Shown: positions 9,938 through 18,518 of the stretch, piece by piece
How the letters are laid out: each line of letters starts with the position of its first letter
How positions within the stretch are numbered: the stretch's first letter is position 1
NCBI GenBank assembly: GCA_049841155.1
Contig: JASGHI010000003.1
Coordinates: 434,001-498,000, forward strand
Length of the DNA: 64,000 nt
Source of the DNA: ZC4RG30 sp049841155
GTDB lineage: Bacteria; Pseudomonadota; Gammaproteobacteria; Steroidobacterales; Steroidobacteraceae
Direction: 5' to 3'
Notes under the pieces: model-generated
The model's input: only the letters and a program-made list of their open reading frames with translations
Database searches by the model: none
What the model was told of the DNA's origin: nothing
Translations under genes and position numbers: made by a program

Positions 9938-10831
9938 GTGGCTAAGGCAGCAATACGTACCGCCGTATTCCCCGTCGCTGGTCGTGGCACCCGATTCCTT
10001 CCTGCCACCAAGGCCAGTCCCAAGGAGATGCTGCCCGTTGTCGACAAGCCCCTGATCCAGTACGCCGTTGAAGAAGCGCTGCAGGCTGGCGCACGGCGCC
10101 TGGTTTTCGTCACCGGCGCCTCCAAGCGGGCCATCGAGGACCACTTCGATGCGGATCTCGAGCTGGAGGAACTGCTGGAGTCGCAGGGCAAGAAGGAGCT
10201 GGCAGAGCTGGTGCGCGGCGTGCTGCCCAAGGACGCCACCTGCATCTACATCCGGCAGCCGGCGCCGCTGGGTCTTGGTCACGCGGTGCTGTGCGCACAG
10301 CCTGCGGTGGGTGATGAACCCTTCTTCGTTCACCTGGCAGACGACCTGATCGATGCCAGGGTTAGCTGCCTGAAGCAGATGGCTGCGGTGTACCAGAAGC
10401 AGGGCGGCAGCGTGCTCGGCGTGGAAGAGGTTTCTCCGGAAGATACCGACAAGTACGGCATCGTCGACGTGAAGGGATCGAAAGAGAAAATCGCGACAAT
10501 CCGCAGCATCGTCGAGAAGCCCAAGCCGGCGAAGGCACCGTCGAATCTCGCCGTCGTCGGGCGTTATCTGCTCACTCCGCGGATCTTTTCGCAGCTGGTC
10601 AATGTGCAGCAGGGTGCCGGCGGGGAGATCCAGCTTACCGACGGCATTGCGCAGCTGATGAAGCGCGAGAAGGTCTATGCCTACCGCTTCGAGGGCAAGC
10701 GGTACGACTGCGGCAGCAAGCTGGGCTATCTGCAGGCCACGGTGGAATACGGCCTGAACCATGCGGCTCTGGGAAGCCCGTTCCGGGAATACCTGCTGGG
10801 TCTCATGAGTTCTGTCGGACAACGACGCTGA
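9938..10831 (+). CDS. galU: UTP-glucose-1-phosphate uridylyltransferase
   Basis: Makes UDP-glucose for cell-envelope polysaccharides. The 297-residue protein opens AKAAIRTAVFPVAGRGTRFLP and contains the nucleotidyltransferase motifs ATKASPKEMLPVVDKP and FVHLADDLID, and the late EGKRYDCGSKLGYL. The GTG at 9938 is chosen because AAGGAG lies 5 bases before it; the in-frame ATGs at 9920 and 9923 would place that site inside the gene. A TACAAT sequence at 9892-9897 is a candidate -10 element. It appears to be transcribed on its own. Confidence 0.95.
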   Translation: MAKAAIRTAVFPVAGRGTRFLPATKASPKEMLPVVDKPLIQYAVEEALQAGARRLVFVTGASKRAIEDHFDADLELEELLESQGKKELAELVRGVLPKDATCIYIRQPAPLGLGHAVLCAQPAVGDEPFFVHLADDLIDARVSCLKQMAAVYQKQGGSVLGVEEVSPEDTDKYGIVDVKGSKEKIATIRSIVEKPKPAKAPSNLAVVGRYLLTPRIFSQLVNVQQGAGGEIQLTDGIAQLMKREKVYAYRFEGKRYDCGSKLGYLQATVEYGLNHAALGSPFREYLLGLMSSVGQRR

Positions 10832-10905
10832 AGCGTTCCTGGTCCGCTCTGGGTGCAGGGCGGATGGCAGGTGAGCGATAAAGCAGGAGAAGTCACATAG
10901 GATCT

Positions 10906-10948
10906 CTTCGCACTATCCATTATTTAACATAATATGTATTATGCGAAG
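10906..10948. repeat. AT-rich inverted-repeat segment after galU
   Basis: CTTCGCA at 10906-10912 is repeated in inverted form as TGCGAAG at 10942-10948. Inside lies a second inverted repeat, CATAAT-ATGT-ATTATG, at 10928-10943. The segment is far richer in A and T than its surroundings. It could be an operator or promoter for the small gene at 10999, or a remnant of an inserted element. Confidence 0.4.
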
Positions 10949-10998
10949 TACTGGAAATGGGCAACTGTAGGAGGGGTTGTTCTCACCGGAGTATCCCA

Positions 10999-11355
10999 AT
11001 GTCCCGTGTCTTCTCTCGACTCGACATCGCCAATTGCCCGCTCTATGGCATTTCCCCGCTGACTCTCACAAGCACGTTTCGGCTGCCGCCGGAAATTGGC
11101 GATGCATGGAAACAGCGTCTGCGTGCGATCCCGTCAGATGCTGCAGCGATTGCGCGCTATGTGAATCGTGACCTTGGTGCGTTCGATTCCGCATGGGTGG
11201 GTTGGATTTGCATGGACGGACTTTTGTGGCCTCCAGACTTCGTGCCCGTCGATCCTGGTCAAGTACGCGCCATCCCGCTTAGACAGGCTCAGCTGAAAGA
11301 GTACGAATGGGCGGCGCAGCGCAAGAGAATCAATGCAGCATCAGCGGGAGCGTGA
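10999..11355 (+). CDS. Small hypothetical protein in an AT-rich islet
   Basis: A 118-residue protein that I do not recognise with confidence. It starts MSRVFSRLDIANC, with GGAG seven bases before the ATG. The C-terminal half contains W-x-G-W-x6-G-x-L-W-x-P followed by PGQVRAIPLRQAQLKEYEW. That pattern recalls small phage-associated proteins of xanthomonads, but this is only an impression. There is no signal peptide or membrane segment. The gene is flanked by AT-rich patches on both sides, which suggests horizontal acquisition. An in-frame ATG at 10957 is a weaker alternative start. Confidence 0.6.
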   Translation: MSRVFSRLDIANCPLYGISPLTLTSTFRLPPEIGDAWKQRLRAIPSDAAAIARYVNRDLGAFDSAWVGWICMDGLLWPPDFVPVDPGQVRAIPLRQAQLKEYEWAAQRKRINAASAGA

Positions 11356-11403
11356 GGAGCAGAGAACCAAAGTTCTGCAATTGCTGCGCTCGGCTATCAA
11401 AGC

Positions 11404-11475
11404 CTTGTGATTTTTATTTGATATATAACAATAAATATATTATTTAAATAATTGATAATATTAATATTATTAATG
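11404..11475. other. Extremely AT-rich patch between convergent genes
   Basis: About 70 bases composed almost entirely of A and T, including the near-palindromic runs AATATTAATATT and TTATTTAAATAA. It stands in sharp contrast to the GC-rich window. It separates the small hypothetical gene from the convergent response regulator and may serve as a curved or easily melted region, a nucleoid-protein binding site or an insertion scar. No gene is seen in it. Confidence 0.6.
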
Positions 11476-11476
11476 T

Positions 11477-12163
11477 TCATGGCTGATCTAACAACCGATA
11501 CCCGGCATTGGGTACGGTCTCCAGCCAGCGCGGCTGCTCAGCGTCGTCCCCGAGCTTGATGCGCAGGCGGTGCACGAGCTGTTTGAGCAGTTGCCGGTCG
11601 CCTCCGCCGCGCTGGCCCCAGACATGCGCAAGCAGCCGGTCCGTCGGCACGACCTGCCCGGCATTGGCGAACAACAACTGCAGCAGCCGCGTTTCCAGTG
11701 GCGTCAGACGCAGTTCGCGTCCCTGCCCGGTGCGCAGGACGAGTGATTCCGCATCGAGTTCGAGTTCGCCAATCGACAGCACGGCCATTGGCGCGGCACT
11801 GCTCGAACTCGCGCGGCGGAGTAATGCCCTGACTCGCGCAATCAGTGTGCGTGGGCTGAAGGGCTTGGTGAGGTAGTCATCGGCTCCCAGCTCCAGCGCG
11901 CGGACCAGGTCGGCTTCGTCGCCGCGCGCAGTCAGCATCATGATGGGCACGGCGGATTCGCGGCGGATCGCGGCGCACAGGTCAAAACCCGAACCACCCG
12001 GCAGGTTGATGTCGAGGATGGCAAGCGAGGGTTGTTCGTGGCGGAACTCCGCCAGACCCGTGCCGTAGCTGTTGGCGGGCACCACCGTGAAAGCAGCCTG
12101 GCGCAGCGCAAAGCTGACCACTGCCAGCAGGTCTGCATCGTCATCGACGACCAGCAGCTTCAT
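11477..12163 (-). CDS. OmpR/PhoB-family response regulator
   Basis: A 228-residue two-component regulator. The receiver domain at about residues 1-115 has the acidic pair DDD at 7-9, the phospho-acceptor D51 in AILDINLPGG, and lysine in LTKPF. A winged-helix DNA-binding domain covers about 130-225 (ELRLTPLETRLLQLLFANAG and VHRLRIKLGDD). It is the last gene of the cysA-porin-sbp-cysT-cysW-kinase operon and overlaps the kinase by 4 bases. PhoB-like regulators bind 7-base direct repeats spaced 11 bases apart, and such repeats precede cysA. Autoregulation of the operon is a reasonable inference. Confidence 0.93.
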   Translation of the reverse strand: MKLLVVDDDADLLAVVSFALRQAAFTVVPANSYGTGLAEFRHEQPSLAILDINLPGGSGFDLCAAIRRESAVPIMMLTARGDEADLVRALELGADDYLTKPFSPRTLIARVRALLRRASSSSAAPMAVLSIGELELDAESLVLRTGQGRELRLTPLETRLLQLLFANAGQVVPTDRLLAHVWGQRGGGDRQLLKQLVHRLRIKLGDDAEQPRWLETVPNAGYRLLDQP

Positions 12164-14247
12164 GCCGCGATCTCGAGCGGCAATCGCACGACGAAGCGCG
12201 TGCGTTCATTGGCGGTGCGCATCACTTCCACCTGGCCATGGTGACGGTCGACGATGGATTTGACTATCCAGAGTCCGAGCCCCAGGCCGGGTGCGTCGGG
12301 TTCGGTGGCATCCGAGCGCCGGAACCGTTCGAAGATATTGACGCTGCTGCCACCGGCAATTCCCGCCCCCTCATCTTCCACCCAGACCTCCACCCTGCCC
12401 TCCTGCACTTGAGCGCCGACGCGTATGGCGGTTTGCTCGGGTGCGAACTTGATCGCATTCGAGAACAGGTTGATGAACACCTGCAGCAACCGCAGGCTGT
12501 CGCCGCTCACCGTGATGCGCTGTTCCTCGGGCAGCGTGATCTCCAGCCTCAGTTGGCGCTGGGCCAGCAGCGGCTGCAGCAGTTCTCCTGCTTCCTGTAC
12601 CACCTCAGCGAGATCGACCTGCTGCTGCCGGATGGCAAGCTGCCCGGCCTCGATGCGCACGCTCTCGAGCAGATTGTCCACCAGGCGCATCAGACGCAGC
12701 ACACCGCGCTGCACATTGCCCAGCAGCTCCGCCTGCTGGTCCTGCGACAGGGTCGGCAATCCGTCGCGCAGCAGCTCGATCGAGGCCAGCTGCGCGGACA
12801 GCGGTGTGCGGAATTCGTGCGAGATGTTGCCCAGCACGCTGTCGCGGGCGCGGCGCGCGGCTTCCAGCTCGGTTTCGTCGCGCAATATCTGCACCTGCAT
12901 GCCGCCCACCGGCGCTGCCGATACGATGATGGTCTGGCGGCGTGCCGAAGGAGAAAAACACAGGGTCTCGGGCGCGCTGGCCTGTCCGCTGGCGCGTGCA
13001 GCGAGGATCGGGCAGTGCTGCTCGCAGGGCCGGACGCCGTTGACGGGTTCGGGTTGCAGCACGTCGCCGCAGAAGCGGCCGATGATGTGCGGTTCCGGCA
13101 GGTCCAGCATCCGCGCGATCTGCGGATTGATGTAGCGGATCACGCGCTGCAGGTCGACGGCGTACACGCCCTCGACGATACCGTTGAGCAATGCCTGCGC
13201 CTCGGCTTCGCGCCGGCGCAGTGATTCGGTCAGCGACAGCAGGTTGTGGCGCATCTCGTCCATGGATTCGGCAAGTGCGCCGACTTCCAGCGGCGCCACC
13301 GGCGGCACGGAGGCGCTGAGCTCCCCGCGGCCGATGCGCTGGGCGACATCCCTCAGCTGTACTACGGGCCGTGCCAGCCAGCGGCCATAGAGCAGGCCGC
13401 CGACGCCTGCGATCAGCGCGACGACAACGGCGATCACCAGCAGCAGGCGGTTGAACCCTGCGGTGATCGCCGCGAATTCGCGTCCGGGTATCCGCGCATC
13501 CAGCAATGCGACCAGCTCGCCATTGGCCGTGGCGACCGGGATGCTGGCTGCATACTCGTCGCTCGCTTCAAGGTGCGTGGCGCTGGCGTTGGATCCACCC
13601 AGCGCCGCTGTGTGCAAGGCCGTCAGCGGATCATCGGGTGGAGCCTGATAGGTGGCGTAGTTGTGCAGCGTCAATGCGGCGTTGACCTGGCGTCCGAGAT
13701 CGTCGATCACTGGCGCATTGGCCTGGCGCAGTGCGGCGACCTGCCAGCCGGGCAGATCCGCCATGTCGACGATGGATCCCCACCACACCGCCTGTCCGTC
13801 ACGCGTTGCCAGCAGGAAGCGCTCGCCCTGCTCCCGGCGCGCCGTGGCGGCGGCCTCCCAGGGCGCCGGCGTGGCCGTTGCAAAGAGCTGCTGGTTGGGC
13901 CCCATGACGGCGCAGGCGGTGTTGCCGCTGGATTCGCAGTAGCGGGTAATGAAGGGCGTCACCCGGTCCAGCGGCTCCTCGCGCAGCAGCCGCTGCAGCG
14001 TCGGGCGTTCGGCCAGCACCTGGGCGTCGGTGAGGATGTCCTCCCCTACCCGCCGCAGCAGCTCGCGGGCGCTGGTCACCGCCAGCTGCGCGCGCGCCAG
14101 CGCCTGCTGTTCCACCAGCCTTTCGAGCAGCACGGCGCAACCCATTGCCATCGCCGCCACCGCCGCCGTCACGACGATGACGCTGCCGCCGCCCAGCCAT
14201 GAGGCAAGGCCGATTCCCCGGCCCGTGGCGCCACGTTTGAACATCAT
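12160..14247 (-). CDS. Membrane sensor histidine kinase with HAMP and PAS domains
   Basis: A 695-residue inner-membrane kinase. It has one membrane helix near residues 18-40, a periplasmic sensor region of about 220 residues, a second helix (LLLVIAVVVALIAGVGGLL) and a HAMP linker. A PAS domain follows with the cysteine cluster FCGDVL and RPCEQHCPI. The phospho-acceptor histidine is in NISHEFRTPLSAQ, and the ATPase domain has the N box NLFSNAIKF and G boxes EDEGAGI and GLGLGLWIVKS. The ATG at 14247 has AAGGTAGG upstream; an in-frame ATG at 14271 is the alternative. It is encoded between cysW and the response regulator, so it probably senses the transported ion, its flux or a redox signal. Confidence 0.92.
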   Translation of the reverse strand: MMFKRGATGRGIGLASWLGGGSVIVVTAAVAAMAMGCAVLLERLVEQQALARAQLAVTSARELLRRVGEDILTDAQVLAERPTLQRLLREEPLDRVTPFITRYCESSGNTACAVMGPNQQLFATATPAPWEAAATARREQGERFLLATRDGQAVWWGSIVDMADLPGWQVAALRQANAPVIDDLGRQVNAALTLHNYATYQAPPDDPLTALHTAALGGSNASATHLEASDEYAASIPVATANGELVALLDARIPGREFAAITAGFNRLLLVIAVVVALIAGVGGLLYGRWLARPVVQLRDVAQRIGRGELSASVPPVAPLEVGALAESMDEMRHNLLSLTESLRRREAEAQALLNGIVEGVYAVDLQRVIRYINPQIARMLDLPEPHIIGRFCGDVLQPEPVNGVRPCEQHCPILAARASGQASAPETLCFSPSARRQTIIVSAAPVGGMQVQILRDETELEAARRARDSVLGNISHEFRTPLSAQLASIELLRDGLPTLSQDQQAELLGNVQRGVLRLMRLVDNLLESVRIEAGQLAIRQQQVDLAEVVQEAGELLQPLLAQRQLRLEITLPEEQRITVSGDSLRLLQVFINLFSNAIKFAPEQTAIRVGAQVQEGRVEVWVEDEGAGIAGGSSVNIFERFRRSDATEPDAPGLGLGLWIVKSIVDRHHGQVEVMRTANERTRFVVRLPLEIAA

Positions 14248-14303
14248 GCGTTGCAGCCTACCTTGCCGCATTGGCGCGCTGCCAGCGCCGGCACTTCATC
14301 CGC

Positions 14304-15146
14304 TCAGGCCTGACGCAGAGTGCCGTGGCGCAGTTCCGGATGGCGCCGCTCCAGCAGCGATTTGGCGAGCAGTGTCACAAGGCCCAGCAGCGCCAGCAGC
14401 GACGCCGCGGAAAAGGCGCCCACGGCATTGTATTCGTTGTGCAGGATCTCGATGTGCAGGGGAAGCGTATTGGTCACGCCGCGGATGTGGCCCGAGACCA
14501 CCGATACTGCGCCGAATTCGCCCATGGCGCGCGCATTGCACAGCAGCACGCCATAGAGGAGTCCCCAGCGGATATTGGGCAATGTCACGAGGCGGAAGGT
14601 CTGCCAGCCGCTGGCGCCCAGGGAAAGCGCGGTCTGCTCCTCGTCGGTGCCTTGTGCCTGCATGACGGGGATCAGTTCACGCGCCACGAACGGAAAGGTC
14701 ACGAACGCGGTGGCGAGGATGATGCCCGGTACGGCGTACACGATGCGGATGTCATGGTCGACCAGCCACGGACCGATCCAGCTCTGCGCGCCGAAGACCA
14801 GCACGTAGATCAGGCCGGAAATCACCGGCGAGACTGCGAACGGCAGATCGATCAGCGTGATCAGGGCGTTCTTGCCGCGGAACTCGAACTTGGCGATGCA
14901 CCAGGCGGCCGCGACGCCGAATACCAGGTTCATGGGTACGGTGAACGCCGCAGTCAGCAGCGTCAGCCGTATGGCCTGGCGCGTGTCCGGATCAGCAAGT
15001 GCCGCAAGATAGGCTCCGATGCCCTTCTGCAGGGCCTGCACGAATACCACCAGCACCGGCAGGCAGACCAGCACGAGCAGATAGGCCAGCGCCACGGCGA
15101 GCAGCAGCCAGGGGCCCATGTGTTCGGGTATGCGGGAAGGTTTCAT
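14304..15146 (-). CDS. cysW: Sulfate/thiosulfate ABC transporter permease CysW
   Basis: A 280-residue inner-membrane permease with six hydrophobic segments and the CysW-type cytoplasmic EAA loop, seen as ELIPVMQAQGTDEEQTALSLGASGWQTF (quoted in part; key residues EE-x8-GASGWQTF). FEFRGKNALITLIDLPFAVSP marks the usual membrane entry motif of this family (key residues DLPFAVSP). It pairs with CysT to form the membrane channel. The ATG overlaps the cysT stop by one base (TGATG). The histidine kinase follows on the same strand after a gap of about 56 bases. Confidence 0.94.
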   Translation of the reverse strand: MKPSRIPEHMGPWLLLAVALAYLLVLVCLPVLVVFVQALQKGIGAYLAALADPDTRQAIRLTLLTAAFTVPMNLVFGVAAAWCIAKFEFRGKNALITLIDLPFAVSPVISGLIYVLVFGAQSWIGPWLVDHDIRIVYAVPGIILATAFVTFPFVARELIPVMQAQGTDEEQTALSLGASGWQTFRLVTLPNIRWGLLYGVLLCNARAMGEFGAVSVVSGHIRGVTNTLPLHIEILHNEYNAVGAFSAASLLALLGLVTLLAKSLLERRHPELRHGTLRQA

Positions 15147-16018
15147 CAGCGGCTGCGCTGCCGGCGCTGTGTCCACAGCTGCAGGCCGTTCAAGACCAGC
15201 ATCATGGCGAAGGAGATCAGCAGCATCACCACCGCGATGGCCGTGGCTTCGCCGTATTCGTACTGCTCCAGCTTGGTCATGATGACCAGCGGTGCGATTT
15301 CGGAGACGCGCGGTATGTTGCCGGCAATGAAGATCACCGAACCGTACTCGCCCACCGCGCGCGAGAAGGCCAGTGCGCAGCCGGTCAGCAGGGCCGGCCA
15401 GATCGCGGGCAGTATCACCCAGTGGAAGGTCTGCCAGCCTGTGGCGCCCAATGTCTCGGCAGCGCGTTCCACTTCGCGGTCCAGGTCGGCGAGCACGGGC
15501 TGCAGCGTGCGTACGATGAACGGCAGGCCCACGAACATCAGTGCCACCACGACGCCGGCGGGTGTGTAGGCGATCTTGAGGCCCAGCGGTTCGATGATGC
15601 GGCCGATCCAGCCATTGGCGCTGTACAGCGCTGTCAGGGCAATGCCGGCCACGGCGGTGGGCAGCGCGAATGGCAGGTCGATCATCGCGTCGAGGTAGCG
15701 CCGGCCCGGGAAGCGCCGGCGTGTCAGGCTCCAGGCAATGATGAAGCCGAACACCGCGTTGACCAGGCAGGCCAGCAGCGCGGCACCGAAACTGAGCTTC
15801 AGGGCGGCCAGCACCCGTGGCGTGCTGATCACGGCCCAGAAGCGCTCCCATCCCAGATCCGCGCTGTAGATCAGCGTGGCCGACAGCGGGATCAGCACGA
15901 TGGCCGAAAGATAGAACAGCGTGTAGCCCAGCGTGATCCCGAATCCGGGCAGCACGCGCAGGCGGGCGCGGCGTTCAGGCCGCGCCACTCCCGGCAGGTT
16001 GTCGGTGGCCGCGTTCAT
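15146..16018 (-). CDS. cysT: Sulfate/thiosulfate ABC transporter permease CysT
   Basis: A 290-residue permease. It starts after a short basic N-terminus, has six membrane segments, the motif DAMIDLPFALPTAVAGI, and the coupling helix AAETLGATGWQTFHWVILP, which contacts the ATPase. The segment SRAVGEYGSVIFIAGN is a CysT/CysU hallmark. It lies between the binding protein gene (2-base gap) and cysW. The subunit is also called CysU. Confidence 0.94.
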   Translation of the reverse strand: MNAATDNLPGVARPERRARLRVLPGFGITLGYTLFYLSAIVLIPLSATLIYSADLGWERFWAVISTPRVLAALKLSFGAALLACLVNAVFGFIIAWSLTRRRFPGRRYLDAMIDLPFALPTAVAGIALTALYSANGWIGRIIEPLGLKIAYTPAGVVVALMFVGLPFIVRTLQPVLADLDREVERAAETLGATGWQTFHWVILPAIWPALLTGCALAFSRAVGEYGSVIFIAGNIPRVSEIAPLVIMTKLEQYEYGEATAIAVVMLLISFAMMLVLNGLQLWTQRRQRSR

Positions 16019-16020
16019 CG

Positions 16021-17049
16021 TCAGCGCGCGTAGATGCGATCGAAGCTGCCGCCATCGGAGAAGTGCGTTGCCTGAGCCTTGTTCCAGCCGCCGAACGCCT
16101 CGTCGATGGTGACCAGCGGGATCTTCGGGAATTGCGCGGCATAGCGCTCGGCGACTGCGGCATCACGCGGCCGGTAGAAATTCTGCGCCGCGAGCTCCTG
16201 CCCCTGCTTCGAATACAGGAACTGCAGGTAGGCTTCGGCCACCGCGCGCGTGCCGCGGCGGCTCACCACCTTGTCGACCACGGTCACGGAGGGTTCGGCC
16301 AGGATGCTGAGCGAAGGCAGCACGATCTGCAGCTTGTCGGCTCCCAGCTGCTTCATGGCCAGCTGCGCCTCGTTCTCCCAGGCCAGCAGCACGTCGCCGA
16401 TGCCGCGTTCGACGAAGGTCACCGTGGAGCCGCGCGCTCCCGAGTCAAGCACCGGCACATTGGCGAAGATCTTCTTCAAAAATGCTTCGGCGCTGGCATC
16501 GCTGCCGCCGGGCTGACGCAATGCCCAGGCCCATGCAGCGAGGTAATTCCAGCGTGCGCCCCCGGAGGTCTTGGGATTGGGCGTGATCACCGAGACCCCA
16601 GGCCGCGCCAGATCGCCCCAGTCGCGGATGTTCTTCGGATTGCCCTTGCGCACCAGGAATACGATGGTCGAGGTATAGGGAGCGCTGTTGTCCGGCAGCC
16701 GCGTTGCCCAGTTCTGCGGGATCAGGCGCCCCTGCCGGTACAGCGCGTCGACGTCATACGCCAGTGCCAGCGTCACCACATCGGCCTCGAGCCCGTTGGC
16801 CACCGCCCGCGCCTGACTGCCGGAACCGCCATGGCTCTGGCGTATGGTCACCGTCTGGCCGGTCTTGGTTTTCCAGTCGGCGGCGAAGGCCTTGTTGATC
16901 GCCTCGTAGAGTTCGCGGGTGGGATCGTAGGAGACATTGAGCAAGGTGACCGGCGCCGGCGCGGCCGCCATCGCGCCGCCCGTGCCCAGTGCCGCGATGG
17001 TGAGCCACGCGAGCCAGGTGTGCCGCAGGGTTCTAGGGAAGATGTTCAT
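16021..17049 (-). CDS. sbp: Periplasmic sulfate-binding protein (Sbp/CysP family)
   Basis: A 342-residue protein with a cleavable signal peptide at about residues 1-30. The mature part starts VTLLNVSYDPTRELYEAINK, the Sbp family N-terminus, and retains the anion-binding segments QSHGGSGSQARAV, VTLALAYDVDAL and TPNPKTSGGARWNYLAAW. These signatures are shared by sulfate and thiosulfate binders, so the exact anion is uncertain. The ATG at 17049 is preceded by AGAGG. It lies between the porin gene and cysT, giving a complete outer-to-inner-membrane uptake route. Confidence 0.94.
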   Translation of the reverse strand: MNIFPRTLRHTWLAWLTIAALGTGGAMAAAPAPVTLLNVSYDPTRELYEAINKAFAADWKTKTGQTVTIRQSHGGSGSQARAVANGLEADVVTLALAYDVDALYRQGRLIPQNWATRLPDNSAPYTSTIVFLVRKGNPKNIRDWGDLARPGVSVITPNPKTSGGARWNYLAAWAWALRQPGGSDASAEAFLKKIFANVPVLDSGARGSTVTFVERGIGDVLLAWENEAQLAMKQLGADKLQIVLPSLSILAEPSVTVVDKVVSRRGTRAVAEAYLQFLYSKQGQELAAQNFYRPRDAAVAERYAAQFPKIPLVTIDEAFGGWNKAQATHFSDGGSFDRIYAR

Positions 17050-17072
17050 GGGAGTGCCTCTGCAAGGGAAAT

Positions 17073-18518
17073 TCAGTACTGGAACTGGAAGCGGGCCAGA
17101 AACACCTTTTCGGCTGGCGCATCTGCGCCGCCTGCTGCCCCGCCGGTGAACTTCGTGTGCTCGTAGTTGAGAAGGGTCTTGAAGTTCTGCGTCAGCGCCC
17201 AGTTGACGCCCAGCGTCAGCGCGGTTGCCTTGCTTGCCGAGCCCACCGGGTTGGTAAAGGACGCGGTGCCGCCGTCGAAGGCGGCATTGTCGATATCGAG
17301 CACGGCATAGCGCGCAACCAGCTCCAGTGAACCCCAGCCGCTGCCGCCGGCGACATAGGGGCGCTTCGGAGCCGGCGCGCGGTAGCCTTCGTCCTCGCCG
17401 GTGGCGAACCAGCTCAGCTGTGCCTGCCACGCGCGGTGGTTCAGCGTCGCTTCGCGGCTGGTGGCGCCAATCACACGCCGCACGTCCTGTCTGACGTCGA
17501 CGTACTCTGTCAGGAACCCGAAGGGCCCATAGTAGTAATAAGCCTGCGGAGAGAGGCGCTGGCGCCTGCCCCAGGCGATGGTCGGCGTGGTGTCGCCGCG
17601 GTAGCTGAAGAAGGTCTGCTGGCCATTGGTCCGGTACGTCGTCAGCAGTGACTGTGTCGCGGCGCCGGTGCCATCCACCTGCCCATTCTGGTCCGTGGTG
17701 CTGCCGCCGATGCCGAGGCCGAGGCCACGCAGGGCGAACCACTGTGAATCGCGGAATGGCAGGGCGAACAACCGCAGCGCGTAATCCTTGTCGTCGTTGT
17801 TGTCGGCATCGGGGCTGGTGTTGCCATCGCTGCTGCCGCCATCGGCGCTGCCATTGAGATAGGCAATCTGGTAGCTCAGGCGGCCGTTCAGCAGGTCACC
17901 GCCCAGTTGCACGCCGATGTCGCGATTGGGGATGAGCTTGTCGGGCAGTGCGCGTTCGATGAAGCGCGTGTCGGTATCACCCTGCAGCCGCTCGAGGCCG
18001 ATCGGCGACTTGAACTTGCCGGCCGTCAGCGCGAACGCGGGCTTGAAGCGCGCCACGATGTAGGCATCCTGCAGCACGGTCTTGCCTCCGGCGAAGTCCG
18101 GCATGATGCGGTAGTCGACCAGGCCGCCGAATGTACCCTCGATGTAAGGGCGCACCTGGCGCAGCAGGAATCCATCGGATCCCGGCGCCAGCGCGCGCCC
18201 GTTGGGCGCCAGATCATTGGCGTAGTTGCGGTAGTCGGCATTGAGTACCGCGCGGAACCGGATGGTGGTCTTGCCGTCGGCGCTTGCCAGCGAGAAGCGG
18301 TCGGTGCCGGCGCGCGTCACGGCTGTGGATGCCGCGGCTGTGGCGGCGGCTTCCTGCTGCAGCTCGAGCTTGCGCTCGATCACTTTCAGACGCTGGTCCA
18401 GGTCATCGATCAGTGCATCCGGCGCAGCGGCTTCCTGGGCCTGCGCGGCCAGTACGGCGCCGGGCAGCCCGGCGACCAGCAACATCGCCAGGCGCTTGTT
18501 GAGAGTCCAGTCAATCAT
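17073..18518 (-). CDS. OprP/OprO-type anion-selective outer membrane porin
   Basis: A 481-residue protein with a signal peptide ending near AQAQEAA. A short predicted coiled segment (LIDDLDQRLKVIERKLELQQ) precedes a beta-barrel. GKTTIRFRAVLNADYR, FLLRQVRPYIEGTFGGLVDYR and LTAGKFKSPIGLERLQ are typical of the phosphate-selective porin O/P family, and the protein ends in FQFQY, a C-terminal aromatic barrel signal. Family members pass phosphate or polyphosphate; here, inside a sulfate-type operon, it may favour sulfate or another oxyanion. The ATG at 18518 follows TGGAG at a good distance; an ATG at 18530 is too close to its AGGA. It overlaps cysA by 8 bases. Confidence 0.88.
   Translation of the reverse strand: MIDWTLNKRLAMLLVAGLPGAVLAAQAQEAAAPDALIDDLDQRLKVIERKLELQQEAAATAAASTAVTRAGTDRFSLASADGKTTIRFRAVLNADYRNYANDLAPNGRALAPGSDGFLLRQVRPYIEGTFGGLVDYRIMPDFAGGKTVLQDAYIVARFKPAFALTAGKFKSPIGLERLQGDTDTRFIERALPDKLIPNRDIGVQLGGDLLNGRLSYQIAYLNGSADGGSSDGNTSPDADNNDDKDYALRLFALPFRDSQWFALRGLGLGIGGSTTDQNGQVDGTGAATQSLLTTYRTNGQQTFFSYRGDTTPTIAWGRRQRLSPQAYYYYGPFGFLTEYVDVRQDVRRVIGATSREATLNHRAWQAQLSWFATGEDEGYRAPAPKRPYVAGGSGWGSLELVARYAVLDIDNAAFDGGTASFTNPVGSASKATALTLGVNWALTQNFKTLLNYEHTKFTGGAAGGADAPAEKVFLARFQFQY

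Noticed and set aside
11170..11200. tRNA-like GTTCGATTCC in the small hypothetical gene
   Set aside because: The T-loop-like string has no matching acceptor stem, D-arm or anticodon arm around it.
12238..13224. Plus-strand open frame opposite the histidine kinase
   Set aside because: Low-complexity His/Gln/Arg-rich translation with no recognisable motif; the minus strand carries all kinase boxes.
16021..17742. 573-residue version of the sulfate-binding protein
   Set aside because: The extra N-terminal 231 residues lie inside the porin gene in another frame; the signal peptide at 17049 marks the real start.
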